DNA of 64,000 bases from Chionis minor. Its lineage: Eukaryota; Chordata; Aves; Charadriiformes; Chionididae. The stretch lies in NCBI GenBank assembly GCA_013398295.1, contig VZSF01001075.1, forward strand, positions 434,001-498,000. The letters run 5' to 3'. Below, piece by piece: positions 48,758-61,599 of the stretch. The notes beneath the pieces are model-generated. The model saw only the letters and a program-made list of their open reading frames with translations, was not told where the DNA came from and ran no database searches. Each line of letters begins with the position of its first letter. Positions within the stretch are counted from its first letter, which is position 1. Position numbers and translations under genes: made by a program.

Positions 48758-50015
48758 CCAGTTCCTTTGGTGACCAGTGATGGAGCACATGAGCAGCAAT
48801 GAACAGATGAAATGAATAGTTTCCTTAATAATAATTAGGATTGGCAGGTTAATAACAAAGTCACTACCTAAAAAGAAGTCACATTTGTGACTATAATTTG
48901 AAACAAATGTTTTAATTGCCTCTTAGGATAAATGGTAGCAATATTGCACATAAACAGAGCCAGAAGAAACAGGTGTCATATTAGTTTACTCAGGATTGTA
49001 CCTACAGTGTTTTTCTACCAATATGTTCAACCTAGACTCACTTAGGGAAAAATTATATCTTGGGGCATTTTGTAGGTAAAACACAGAGAAGTAGGAGGTG
49101 ACAAACTGAGTGGCAAGAACAGACACTTAGGACATCAAGCAGTTCTTATTCTTCCTGTGTAGTAAGAAATAATAGGAAGCAGTTCTTACCTGTTCCTGCT
49201 TGGTACATGCCCCAGTACAAGTTCTGCAGATGAAGAGTTGTCCCATCCATCTCTGTTTAGTAGGACAGTAGAACAGAGATATTCTTAAAAACAGCTTTTA
49301 CAACTGAAAATGTTGATGAAATGTTTATATTTTCTTCTTTTCTTTTCTATCAGTAGCTAAACACCAAACAGCAAGTAAAATTGTGAGCTGACAGGTTTTG
49401 TTGCTCAATTGTCAGTTAAGAGATCCGTCCAAATCAAGCTGTTTAAAATGACTGCTGAAGCCACTAGCCAGCTGATTGCTGTAAGTCAGCTGGGGATTGA
49501 GTCACTCACTGGAAGCTGTTTATCAAAACAAAGGCCACGGTGTACCATTAGACATGATAAAATTCTTGAGATCCAAGCAGCAGCGCTCACAGACGATGAC
49601 AGATCAGGCTAGGAAGTATTTATCCATTTCTCCCTGAAAACTGTTCCCACTGTTAGATAATGTTCCTAGTGACGGATTCGCAGTGGTGCTGGTGTCGGTA
49701 GCACTCAGCTTCCAGCCGGAGAGGCCCAAGCGTCCTCCAGGGCTGCTGGTATCTCACAATTGTTTTGTCCCATTGTCTGAGAAGTCATGAGTAACTTGGT
49801 CATGTCAGAGCATGACGTGTTCTCTGTGGGCAGGCTCACGTGGTTGAAGGGTATCCTTCCTTCCTTCCTTGCACTACACGTGCTCTGTGAGGACCCTTCT
49901 CCAAGCAAATCCAGCCACCCATTTTGGTGTCTTTTCTCCCTTTGGTAACTAAACCAATTCTTTCAGTGCACACAAGGAGTTTGAGATTGAGTAGTAAAGT
50001 GAAATGAGCAACTGG

Positions 50016-50034
50016 AATAATAATGATTATTATT
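50016..50034. repeat. Perfect AT palindrome, (AAT)3-G-(ATT)3
   Basis: Nine bases are inverted around a single G. It probably arose from AAT-type microsatellite sequence and could extrude as a hairpin. Confidence 0.8.
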
Positions 50035-51962
50035 AATATTATTGACATTGTCACCTCCCTGATCTAAGTGTCCATTTAGTCCCAAAACAGTTGTCCTAGC
50101 TCAGCTGAGGGCACAGCATGGGGCCAGGAATCAATGTGTAAGAGCAGAGGAGAGGCTAGGGACAGCCAAAGTCAGCACTTTCCCTGAGCAAAATGCTCAT
50201 CAATCTTCAGCCTGGAAAGGATAATACAGCAACCATTGTTAATATTGAAGAGTTTAAATTTAGAGCCTTCTCCAGCTGATCTGTTATTCAACTTCCCTGC
50301 CATTTTACACCTTGATTATTGGTTTATTTCTCTTTACCACTGTAAGTGCGTTATTCCAATGAAAAAAAGAAATACCATCTCCTTTGCTCATTCCAGCGCC
50401 TTTTGGAAGAACTACTCTCTCCAAACCTTCCCATCTCTCATACCATAATTAATTCTCTATACTTTCTTCCCTTTTCTTCTAACACAGTGAAAGGGAAAAC
50501 TTAAAACGATGGTTTATTTGGAAAACAAAACAACAGCAAGTATCATTTACTGGAATTTAACCCTTTAATCAGTTCACTTCTCTCTCTTTTCTGTCCTGGA
50601 ATATTGCATTCTGTCCAAGCTTAACAAGGACTGTAGATAATGTCTGTTCAAACTCTGGATAACATTAATCTAGAAAAGAGGTATGACAAACTGAGAATAG
50701 GAAATGCTACCTGTAACCTCCTTTTTACCATCAGATTTACGAATTATGTCTCCCCTTTCAGTTATGATTACAGCTTGTCCTTCTTTGAACCGATGATGTT
50801 TTTTTCCAAAAGAGCATAACAACACCAGTTTTACCCCTTATTGTAAAACTACCATGCATTGAAAAAGATGTATACTTCCTATGTGATTTTTTAATCAAAA
50901 CTGTACCATTAAGAGGCAGTTTAGAGAAATGATGACTTTTTATAACTTGATCTTAAAGCTGAGCAAAATCTTCTGCAAAATGTAGATTTACAGACCTGAA
51001 TAATTCATTTAATCTGTGAAACATGATTGAAACCATGTTTAGAAAGAGATGCCTTGGGCCTCCAAGGCCAAAGGGAAAGTATTACATTTGAATCAGTTTG
51101 ATTTTGTACTTCCTTGAAACATAAAGTGCCAGCGTGAGTGCTGAGATAATAGCAAACCCTCACAGGGGGTTTGTCAGGATAAAGCCAGGAAGATTGTGAG
51201 GTGCTTTGATAGTACAGTAATAGGGGTCAAATAAGCGCCTAAGGTAGGTAGGTGCATCCAGAGCAGAATACTCTTTTAATATTTTTTTAAGCTGTGGAGC
51301 ATTTATGGGCAAGTGGTGAAATTTCAGGTGGTTGCTTGAGCAGTTGTACTCCAATCACAGGAGCTGAAATTCAGTTTGGACACCAATGTCATGCTGTTTG
51401 TTCAAAGGTGTCAGGACCCCCAGGGACAACACCGATAACGACCATTCTACAGTTTTGCTATCGACAATGAATTAAAAACCAGAAGAAAATAATCTCCTTC
51501 CTCCAAAATCTAAACAGAATTTAGTGTCAGGGGGCTTTTCCAAGAAAAATATAAATATAAAAAATGTATAAAAGTAATTGTGAGCTATATTCTTTCCCCC
51601 TAGCTCCTTTTCCCCTGCTGCAGTTTTAATTCCAGACCAGGCCATGTACAAATAGCTGAGCTTCTCTACACTGCTCCAGTCCATAAGATTCAATCATTCT
51701 CTAATTAACAAGTTGGTGGTTGGTGACAGAAAAATATTGAAGTTTATAGAAGTGCTGAGCCTGTTCCTCTTACAACACATTACATTCAATTTGCTTATTC
51801 CGGAAGGTAGAAGAAATTGGATGTGCAATGTAATTTGGTCAAGCTCTGGAAAGTGAATATTTAAGTTACACTCAAATGCTGTTCTTTTCAAGACAAGTTA
51901 AAATACCAAAAAGCAGCACAAGAATACATTGTTTGTGTTCAGTAAGCAAGTCTTTAAAAAAA

Positions 51963-51980
51963 CGGGGAGGGGGAGAGGGG
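51963..51980 (+). repeat. G-rich homopurine tract (possible G-quadruplex)
   Basis: Runs of four, five and four G are separated by A or AGA, followed by A and a GG pair. Three strong G-runs plus one weak run fall short of the standard four-run motif, so folding is possible but not assured. Confidence 0.4.
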
Positions 51981-54900
51981 AAAAGGTACTTACAGTAAAA
52001 AGTGAAGTGTGCTGAGGATGCAAGGCAACATATTTTCCAGGCTTGCTGAGCAGTGTAAATCTAACATTAATTAAAGAAAACTGGTGCGCTACAAAGGCTT
52101 TCCCTGGTGAGAGGTGATGATTTTTTTTCCTTTTTACTGAAGAGGGCAACCAGAGCAAATGCATTTCCAAATGATCTCTTCTTGAATGGGCTTGCTTTCT
52201 TTTTGAGTGGGTTTGTTCTCCTTATATGTATCAGGTGCCTTAAAGAAGAGGAAGTGGTATTCAAACGATATCTAAATTCATCATTACCCACAGAGTGCAT
52301 TCTGTCATGTTGTTAAATGGGTGCTGAATGCTTCTGCACCCTGAACATTTGAGAACAGTCAGTAATGTCTGGGAGACACTCAAAAATGAGAAAAAGAAAG
52401 CTTCAGATTATCAGTAATGCACAATATATGGAGGCACTGAAAAATAGTTTTATGGCTATTCCGTCAGTGTATGAAACCCTCAGAAAAATCTGGCTATTTT
52501 GAACAAAAGCAGTATTTATAACCATCAAACATCAGCATACTACAAAGCTACAAAATGCATTTGAAATACAGAATTTAGGTTCACATGATGGAATTCAACA
52601 ACTCACAGTGTTTGCTATTTCTCTCCACTGGGCTCAGTACTATATTCCCGGGGCGGGGGGGTGGAATTAAAATTGTTCAGTGATACCCTAAAGACAGGAG
52701 GTACAGTCATTTATTTTGTACTGCCATGTGTTTTCACTTTAAGCAGTGGAAAAGGCACCCAGTGCATAGGATGTGCACCTAGGGAATATTTTAGCAATCT
52801 GAGTAAATGATACAAAATAAATACTGTCATCGCTTCTCCACCTGTGAGGCAGCACACCAGGGCCTGATACTCAACAGTGAATATTTTCTATCAATTTGAT
52901 GTAGAGTCAAATCCCTTTGCTATAGTCAAATGTTTCTGCGGATGTTTTTGTTTAGATGAAAAGAGATTTTGTTGTTGTTGCAGTAATTTCAAGAAAATAA
53001 CTTCCAGCTCGGAAAGCCAGTCCACTCTAATACACACTGCAGCAATAGTCTACAAACAGCAGGTCCATGCACAGAATCCTTCGTGTTAACGAAGACCCCT
53101 CACAAATACAGCTGGGTTCTTTAGCAGCTCTTTCCAACACCTCCATTTTGAACTGCAACATCTGCTGAAGAAACCTGTGAATTTTTCTGAGACTGTTTAT
53201 CCTCCCCATGTGCAAAGTTCGTAGTGCAACAGCTTTCTTCCCAAGATCAGCGTGATTTTTAACCACTATTACTGTTTTAAAAGCGTTAAGTGTTCTTCCT
53301 GACATGTGGCTGCAGAGAATGATTCCAATTAGATTCTGGTGGCAGTAAATGGCACTATTTTAGTCATACTGACATCTATATATAACTTTTTTTTTTGTTT
53401 TTTCCTGGAAGATGACTTCCAGGGAACCACAGGCATTAAAATATAGCAACACAAACAGATATTATGGATCTAATTCAGTGGTTTGAAATATATCAGCCAA
53501 CGTTAATTCCCACATCCCTTTCCAGTCCATTAAATACTCTATTTTTTAATTGAAGTTATAATATTTATTTGCTCATTCTCACCTGTTTTGGTATGCTACA
53601 TTTCTTCAGTAATTTCTCTAGTGATTTGTGCTTGGATTAGTTTATTCCTTCCATTATGTCTGATTTAATTGTCCCCTATCATATAGAAAAGGCTGTGTGC
53701 CAATTTCAAGTTGATGTTACGTAATTTAGATTCAAATTTGTTTTGAAAGTTTCACAAGCAATGAGTTACTGCTCTTTTTATATAAAATAATAATAACCAT
53801 ACAATTTTATCAAAGAAGCTAGCATCAATAAAGACAAGACCACGATATTTAAAGATCAAACTTTCATTTCAGGAGGTTAGAATTTACTTCTTCCATCAAA
53901 AAGGAACTTACTCTTTTTAGTGAAATATATATTACCCACATATTAGAGCAATCGTTCAATATGTTATAAGATATATCACTTAGTGGCTGAAATATTTGTT
54001 AGTTGAAAAGTGCATTCAACCTTAACATGATTGGGCTTTGGCTGTAAATCTCTGCTTAATAACAGTCACTGAAGGGAGGAGGTCTGGGTTTATGTATTTT
54101 CATTTCACCGATTCTAATTTTTGCATGAATCATGTGAGGCAATTTAAGCTCATAAGTTGATGCTTTAAATTCATTATTTGTTGCAACAGTAATTCAAGTA
54201 GGCAGGGCATCTGTATACTGCTCAAAACTCCAGGAAATGCTACAAATTATCAGTTTTTTATTAAGCCAGTTGTGTACAGCAGCCACTTTATGCTCCACCA
54301 CTAAAAAGCAGTGTGTGAATTACCCAGGGCAAGGCTCGCCTCTGGTGAAGAAGAGAAAACATTAAGGCTGTTGTGTTGTCTCATGCCAGCCGTGCCATGT
54401 AAGGAATGTCAATGAGACGAGAAGGAATCTGCAATCGGACCACACCTGGCTGCCGTTTTAGCCCTGTGGTCCTGCTAGCAACTGGAAAATGCTGGAGAGC
54501 ACTCTCAGTGGCTTTTAAAACCAGCTGTACAACCACAGAGCCAGAGTAGGGCGGAGGAAGCACTTCTGCATGAGCATTCCGAGGTTAAGGTTTTGTAAAA
54601 TAACGATGCTCCTAGAAAGGCAATCTTTGTTTTATGACCGTCCTAAAAATCAAACTAAAGCTCTGTTTCTGTAGTGAAGCTAGGTTATTTTCAATACTTG
54701 GAAAACAAACAGGAATGTCCTCTCCCCCTCAATGCAGTTACCAACAGTCTCTAAGAATATGGCCTGTGGGCAGATTAGATGAAATACAGTTGCACTTTGC
54801 AATCTCAGTAATTCACAAGAACTTGAAGTGCTAATAAATTCTGCCATTTGAAATTTATTGCAGAATTTAAATCTTCCGGATGTTGTTCAAATCAAGGGCA

Positions 54901-57900
54901 TTTATACAGATTTCAGTAAAACCTGGGATGAGACTGTAGTATTCACATTAGGGGATGATGTTACAATGAATAGACTTACAAAGAGAAGGTGATTAATTCA
55001 AAAAGCAACCAGAAAAAGACACATCATGTATATATACACATCTACAGCAGAAAGTTAGTTTCCTGTGTTTTGACACCCTTTGTAACACAGCTCTGAATAA
55101 ATCCCCGTATTTCAATAATATGTGTAAATCCAGTAACATTGTAATTCCAAATTGACAGATCAGTCGGAGGCTAAAATAAAATAATAATACCAATTTTAAG
55201 AGGGAGACATTATGGAATTGCACCAAATCCAGATTGTAGGCATCACGTTAAGGTAAAGTCTCTGGGCTGGATTCATCAAAGAGATAGCAAGCAGAGTTTC
55301 TGGCAGTTTTGAATTTCAATGAAAGAACAATATCCTTATTTGTCATGTGGAGAGGCAGATAAATGCTGAATATTTCCAGCAATAATTAACATAGGCCAGA
55401 TAACCTCATTAAAAAGCATGAGGAGCTTGGAGGAGTAAACCTGAGTGAGGATCCATTTGCAGACTCCCTTCTAATCCCTCCATCAGAAGTCAAGATTGGA
55501 CCCTTGAGCCCGGACATGAAATGAAAAAATCCTGCAGGTAATCCATGTCTTTTTGTTGCGGTTCTTGCGAAAACAGACTTCCACTTGTTCGGTCGGGATG
55601 ACTCCAGTGTATCTCACCTTGATTTCTCATAGAGAACTGTCAAGGTGAAAAGTCATCTGGAAAAGGCCTGGAGTCATAATACTTGTTTTCAGAGATTTCC
55701 ATCATTGTCATAGGCTCCAGAATGCATCATTTTCCTGATGCAGTTCTTCTTGTGGAATGCAGACAACCCCAGTAAGGTATCCTGATAATGAATGAAGATA
55801 AATATCAGAATTTTCTGGACAAGTAAGTTCCAGAGATTTCTCTTACAGAGAATGACCTGCCAGCTGCCATTGCATCGTGTGAAAGTAGGATTGCAGCTCA
55901 GGTATTTTACTGTGCTTACCATGGCTGTAGGTCAGCACAAGGACACAAGAAATCACACAGGGCATTAAAGATCAAATCCCAACCCATAGAAATTCTGCTT
56001 TCAAATCTTCTGATGACCAGGATTTCTCAAGTTTTTATAGGAAATATTTATTTAGTGCTTAAAATTTTATGTCAGACTAATTGAGACCAGAAAACAAAGA
56101 AAAAAACAGCGATGTGGATAACTGTGTATTCAGAAATTTCTGTAAAGATCTGGAGCGTTCTCCTTCATTAAGTCTTAAGATCCAGACTGGATGTTTCTGA
56201 AAACTTTTTTACTTCAACCGAAGTGTTGAGACAGAAGGTCAGGCTGATCTAGTGGTTTCTTCAATCTTGAAAATTACAAATCTGAGAAAATATTGTAAGG
56301 ATTGGTATAAAACATTATTGTCTTTTGGTAATACATGCGATCCCTTTGAAGTCACTTGTGTATAAGTATGTATGTAATGAGTAAGCTAGAAGGGAAGGGA
56401 GAATTGGTTTTGATAAATTAGGGAGACCACAGGGAAAGGCAGTAGTGTCAAATTAACGTTGAATGAATGTGTCAGTGGAGGTTATGGGCCAGAAGTTCAG
56501 GGGAGACCAGAATTTAGCTGCTTAGGCTGCTATCACAATATTCCCCAAAGCACTGAGTATTTGAAACCACAATGTTGCTGCTGATTAGTGACAAGCGTAA
56601 CAAAAACAGGAAGACCTTTGAAAGAGAGAGAGAAAAGAAAGGGTTGTTGATGGGTCCTGTAGTCTATATATATTTTCAGTTTAAAACTTAATCTGCATTA
56701 ATGTATGCTACTTTGTAATAAAACAACAATATTTGGTTAATGCAATACTTTTTTCTCAGCACAGAGACAATTGTAGGTGTTTGTTCTTGTTCTGCAAGCC
56801 AGTGCTCTCATGAGATAGATTTTGTGTGGCACTGTAAAGTGATTTATGTGTGTAAGCAAAGTCAGGAGAAAGTCATAGATTTTAGTATTCTCTAGTACTT
56901 TCTCTAACTTGAGCAGTACTTTCTGTCCTGTTTCTTTGATGTACTGGATGCTCGATATCGCTAGCAATATAAATCCTTGCTTCAATCTTATTTACATAGA
57001 CAGAAGTTATGTAGTGACAAGGTCCCTTCAAGGCTTGAATGGTTTGTTAATAACATGTACTAAATAGCATCTGGTATCAATCTTGTCCTACAGACAAGCC
57101 TGTAGTGATTTAAAGCTTTCATTCTTTGAATTCAAAATCTAATTTTTAATGCACTTTCTGTCAGCTGTCTTCACAGCTTTTAAATGAGATTCTGTCGTCT
57201 TGACATATTCACAGATACATTGAAATTTAACTAGAAAAAATGAAATAAAAACTTCTCATGTCTAAATAAGATGCCTATTCATGCTCATATATATTTTTGA
57301 TTGCTATTGGCTTTCAGTTATTTACTAATATAGAGATCAATAACATTTTATTTACTGAATGGTAAACCAAAAAGTAAATGCTTGTGTGATTTGGACAGGA
57401 CCGCTTAATTGTTTTCCCAGATGCTATTATTAGTTAAATAACAAAACAGTCACAAACCTTCATTTTTAGATTAACTTATTTGTAAGGCACTCAATTAACA
57501 ATTTTACCTGCAAAGCCACACAGCAAAATGCTCCATGAATGCTACGCTTCCTTTGCGTTTTCACTCATCTGCAAAATCCACATGTTTAAAAGCAGAAACG
57601 GGGTAACAATAGAGTATCTATCATTGTCGGATGCCTATGGGAAATTGTATTTCAAATGAATACCTTTATCCTCACTGACTCTTCTATCTGAGCAGCCACT
57701 TAAAAATCTATTTAATATTCAATGGAGACCACTAGCTAGCGTCAGTTTGGGAAACTCCTGAGATGGAGCATATTGGTAATAACTCTTTAGACCTGTGCAA
57801 CACAGATGGGTATTAAAAAGAATGCCTTTAGGCACGAATAAACCACTATGAAGACGTCTTTGGCAATGGTGGTGATGAATATTTTTAGTTTTTCCCATCA

Positions 57901-58179
57901 CTAAGCCATGCACATATTTCTTAGACTGAACTGCAACTTTGACTGTACTTAAGGCCAGTTTCAAGGAAAAATGAATACAACATTTACTTAGGGCCAAGCC
58001 TTTAGGAAAGGTAAGGAAAAAAAATTCCCGGGTCAAGTAAATTAAATGGCAGTTGTGCAACCTGGTGTGTAAGTGGAAGGAAAGACGTACCTACTTCTTA
58101 GTGTTCTTACCCACCCCCAGGTACAACCTGACAGGACACTAATCGGAAGGACAACCAATGAAGCGATTCTCTTCCTTCT

Positions 58180-58409
58180 TTAGCTGCCTTCTGTGTCTTT
58201 TGTCCAGCAAAGATTGATAGCTCCAGAAATGACAACAGTTGACAACTGAGCTCTCTGTGATGCCACTGGGAGGAAGTCTGGGAGGTTCACGCTAGTGCTT
58301 CGGTTAGTGGTATAAACAGGGTTGGCCAAATGAGTCACAACCTTGCCAGTCCGGCTGTCATAAGTGACAAAGGACTTCAACACAGTGGTAGTGCCAAGTA
58401 GACTTTTCC
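58180..58409 (-). CDS. Candidate minus-strand terminal exon or retrocopy fragment, unidentified
   Basis: On the minus strand an acceptor-like TTGGTTAACTCCAG precedes an open frame ending in TAA at 58180. The peptide contains TTVLKSFVTYDSRTGKVVTH, NPVYTTNRSTSVNLPDF and QLSTVVISGAIN. Codon choice and residue mix look more protein-like than most frames in the window, and the segment is slightly GC-richer than its flanks. I could not match it to a family; a degraded processed pseudogene or an exon of an antisense transcript are both possible. It lies about 200 bp from the plus-strand candidate exon at 58624. Confidence 0.18.
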
Positions 58410-58623
58410 CTGGAGTTAACCAAGAAGCAGACACATTACAAACTATTGCTGACTATGACTGATGTGACTAGAGAGCTGCCTACAGTCTTGGAATTGGTGA
58501 TCATATTTAACAGTCTTTCATCACCTTAATATGTCATCCTTCACTGAAGCATATCAAAATGTTTTGCAAACTTTTATTAGGCCTCAAAATATGCTAAGGA
58601 ACATTATTTTTCCTGTTTTACAG

Positions 58624-58686
58624 GTGACTGTAAGTAGCTGCTCCGTGGTCACAAGTGGATCAGTGACAGACTCAGAAGTGGAATGT
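58624..58686 (+). CDS. Candidate internal exon, first of three in-frame segments, unidentified
   Basis: The acceptor TTTTTCCTGTTTTACAG and the near-ideal donor TGT|GTAAGT bound exactly 63 bp. Only one frame is open: 21 codons in phase 0 at both ends, starting VTVSSCSVV and ending DSEVEC, serine- and valine-rich with an acidic end. It would join in frame to the segment at 60375 across an intron of about 1.7 kb, and upstream to the phase-0 end of the segment at 32275. No domain is recognised. A pseudo-exon is the main alternative. Confidence 0.22.
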
Positions 58687-59914
58687 GTAAGTCCCAAATC
58701 TCTTCCGTCTTTGATTACTGAAATACACATTTTCACAGTGTTGAAGAAAATGGTAGCATAAATAAGTTTTTGTTCCTACAAGTGACTCCTGGTCTTAACT
58801 TTACCTCACTTCACATTACTGTAGCTGTTTGCTTGTTTTGTAGAGCATTAAAACCTAGGCAAAAAAGACTAGAACAGCTGGATATAAGGCTTGAACTGCT
58901 AAATGCGTATGATTGAAACTGGCAGAGAATTTAAGAGAAAGATACAAATAAGGCCATTAAGAAATAATGACAAAGTAGTATATATTTTTAAATGAATTTT
59001 CACAGGAAAAGCCACAGGGGCCATAAGCCTATTGTAATTAATAGGAAGGATAGTATATGTCAAAGGATCTTGTATGCTTCTTTCCCAGGATTACTTTCAT
59101 CCATATTGGCTGCCTTTTTTTACTCCATATATAGTCTTTTTTGGATGTCATACCTAATCCGTTACATTTTTTTTTCTGACATGACATTTATAGCTCTTGG
59201 GGATAAATTAAATTATGTGTAAACACTTCTGTCTGGAGTAAAACTTTGGTTAGACTTACAGTAAAGGTGGTTAAGCACTGGAATTAGTGAGGTAGTAAAA
59301 CCTGCGTTACTGTAGACTTTTAGAACAAGTTGGGCAAGTTAAGCATGGCTTCAGACTAGCTTTACCTTGGTAGGGGGCTAAGACATCTCCTCTTATATTC
59401 TAGTGCTCTAAAAAGGAGTATGACAAATTATTCTTCACTCATTGAAGTCTGATGAAGATTTCTCTGTAGATTGCCCAGCTCTTACTCATTCTTCAAGAAA
59501 TATCTCTATTTTCTTGAACTCCATTGTTCAGATCTTCGAGGTATCTTTGCCCTCTTATGATTCCATATATATATATAAATTTCACTGCACAAGGTTCTTC
59601 CTCTCCTACACTGTCCTGTCTTCTTTCTTTCATCATCTGACAATAAAGCTTCTACAGTAACAATGTCTTTTATGCTGTTGTGAATTTAAATTCTTTCTTT
59701 TCTAGCTTTGATTTCACACACAAATGCCTTCTTCTGTTAACCAGGACTGGTCCATAAAGAAGGCGGGTATGAAGAGTCTATGTCTTCTTATTAAAACGTT
59801 GAAATGTAAGTAGAAAATGTGCTTTGTTTTTGGAAAGCCATTAAAAAGTTATAATTTAGAGATCAGCTGCTCAATAAGGAAGGAGATGTTGAATATTTCT
59901 CATCTCTCATCAAG

Positions 59915-59954
59915 TCAATATCAATTGTTATCTCTTCAATATCAATTGTTATCT
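59915..59954 (+). repeat. Two-copy tandem repeat, 21-bp period
   Basis: The 19-bp word TCAATATCAATTGTTATCT occurs at 59915-59933 and again at 59936-59954, separated by two bases. A simple local duplication. Confidence 0.85.
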
Positions 59955-60374
59955 TTTTTCCCACACATTCCATTTTATGTGTAATTACTGTTCATCATAG
60001 TTATGAAGTGTGAATTATGAATTATTCATGAATTAATGAATAGCTTAAAATTTGAAATTTAACATCCAAAATGCATTCCATGTTGCTCATTTGCAACTAG
60101 TCCTCTGAATTCTGTACTATTGTTTGTCTCCTGATCATCACACCAATGTCTTGTTCCTTTTGGCTTTGTCATTGGTGTTGCTCAACACAAATAATCCCAA
60201 GAAAGGATCCTGAAGGTTTCTTCAGGAATGCTGCGTGCCTTAGTTGAAGTGGGAGAGATTCATTCTGGATACACTTTAAAAATAAATTATGAAAAGAGTT
60301 CATGAACCTTAACTCAACAAAAAATGGGAATAATTTTCCACTTGATATTCTTTTTCATGCTTATTTCAATTCAG

Positions 60375-60482
60375 GATATGCTCATGAAGAGGAAAACCAA
60401 TCTGCTTTTAACTGTATTTTATCTGGTGGAAAAATTGGAGGATTCAGATTTGATGGAATATTCAGATTTTATTCAAGACCAG
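60375..60482 (+). CDS. Candidate internal exon, second of three in-frame segments, unidentified
   Basis: A pyrimidine-rich acceptor (TTTTTCATGCTTATTTCAATTCAG across 60351-60374) and donor CAG|GTGAAA bound 108 bp. The phase-0 frame gives 36 codons including TNLLLTVFYLVEKLEDSD and LMEYSDFIQDQ, a leucine-rich then acidic stretch that could form an amphipathic helix. Another frame is also open across the segment, which weakens the argument. It is in phase with the segments before and after it. Product not recognised. Confidence 0.22.
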
Positions 60483-60609
60483 GTGAAATATTTAAGTCTT
60501 GCAGTCTATATTTAAGATACCCTCACTGTGCATATTAGAGCTGTTTCCTTGGTTTATTTTGCATAGACAGAATTTAGTGATGAAGATTAATTTATCTGAT
60601 GTGTTGCAG

Positions 60610-60663
60610 GTAATGCTCACGACAAGCCAAGCATCATTAAGATCTCCAGAGCCTAATCATTAA
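60610..60663 (+). CDS. Candidate terminal exon, third of three in-frame segments, unidentified
   Basis: After an acceptor ending ATCTGATGTGTTGCAG, phase 0 reads 17 codons (VMLTTSQASLRSPEPNH) and then TAA at 60661-60663. AATAAA lies at 60722-60727. The distance from the previous candidate donor is only 127 bp, a normal size for a short intron. If the chain is real, this is the C-terminus of an otherwise unseen plus-strand gene. The pyrimidine tract of the acceptor is only moderate. Confidence 0.2.
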   Translation, partial: VMLTTSQASLRSPEPNH

Positions 60664-60721
60664 GTACTCTTCTCATTGTGCTGAGTTCACCATTATGAAC
60701 TGGCAAAATTCAGTTAGGCTT

Positions 60722-60727
60722 AATAAA
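60722..60727 (+). terminator. AATAAA polyadenylation word downstream of the candidate last exon
   Basis: The canonical hexamer lies 59 bp after the candidate stop codon, with T- and GT-rich sequence about 15-45 bp further on. The hexamer is common by chance in AT-rich DNA, so it supports the candidate gene only weakly. Confidence 0.2.
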
Positions 60728-61599
60728 ACAACTACATTTGTCCAATTTTGGATCAATAGTTCTTGTTTTGTTCTTTAGCCCAATGGGCATTAATACTTAA
60801 TCATCTTTAGTCAGGAAATGGTACTATGACTCTCATTTGTCTTTAAAGAACATTCATTATTGGATGTAAAGACTGTTAGATTTTCCTTCAACAGTATATT
60901 CCTATGGGAAGGCATGTAGCAAGAAACATTTTTTCAGCAGTTTTATCATTGTGCATCCTTAGATTTAATTGCCACCATGCACCATTTACAGAACTTAAAT
61001 TTATCATGCTTACAGCTGAGGAACTGTGTTTCTAACTTCTAGACATTTACATTTATAAACTTCACTTTCCAACTGTCTCTTGAGCAATAAGTAAATTTAT
61101 TAACTTGGACCAGCTTTGGTTAATTTTCACTTACTCATCCATAAGAAAGCACAAACTTTTTTACAGAGAATTTTAGTAGTGGCAATTATCACCATTTTTG
61201 ATTACTATGAACTTGTATTAGCCTTTTTTCAGTATAAAATGAAATGAAAGCCCTAAGGGATGCACATCTAATATTCAAGATTTTATCACTTTAAAGACTT
61301 ACTGCAAATTGTGTAAAAGCAAACTCTGCACCTTCTCAAGGCACAGAGTTTTAATCATTTTTATGTTTCTTTTATGAAGAGATTTTCTTTGCATCTAAAA
61401 TAACCTAAAAGTGTCTCCAGGATCAAAATGACTTACTTTTTGCTTCCCTTTCATAACTATTTTTAATATTGTGTTCTTTTTTTTAATACTGTATTAACTG
61501 CAGTTTTACAGGAACCCGGGCTCTTAAGCTCCTTAAGCAGTAACTGTGTATTTGGCCCAGGTAAACCTAGTCAAACATCTTGTTCTGCCTCCCGTTTTA
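60728..61599. other. Non-coding stretch, nothing recognised
   Basis: AT-rich sequence up to the CR1 border; no gene recognised. Confidence 0.5.

Larger units (their letters stand above)
48758..58179. other. Long non-coding stretch, no recognised gene
   Basis: About 9.4 kb. Small features inside it are a palindrome at 50016-50034 and G-rich tracts at about 51963-51980 and 52648-52664. Some repeat-free AT-rich patches (about 54110-54200 and 55370-55440) resemble conserved non-coding DNA. A 51-bp segment at 55487-55537 has a strong acceptor and an open frame but is too small to call. Confidence 0.4.

Noticed and set aside
57010..57045. Possible extra CR1 tail (AAGGTCCCTTCAAGGCTTGAATGG)
   Set aside because: Partial resemblance to GGTCCCTTCCAACCTGAATGG, but no tail repeat follows and too few bases match.
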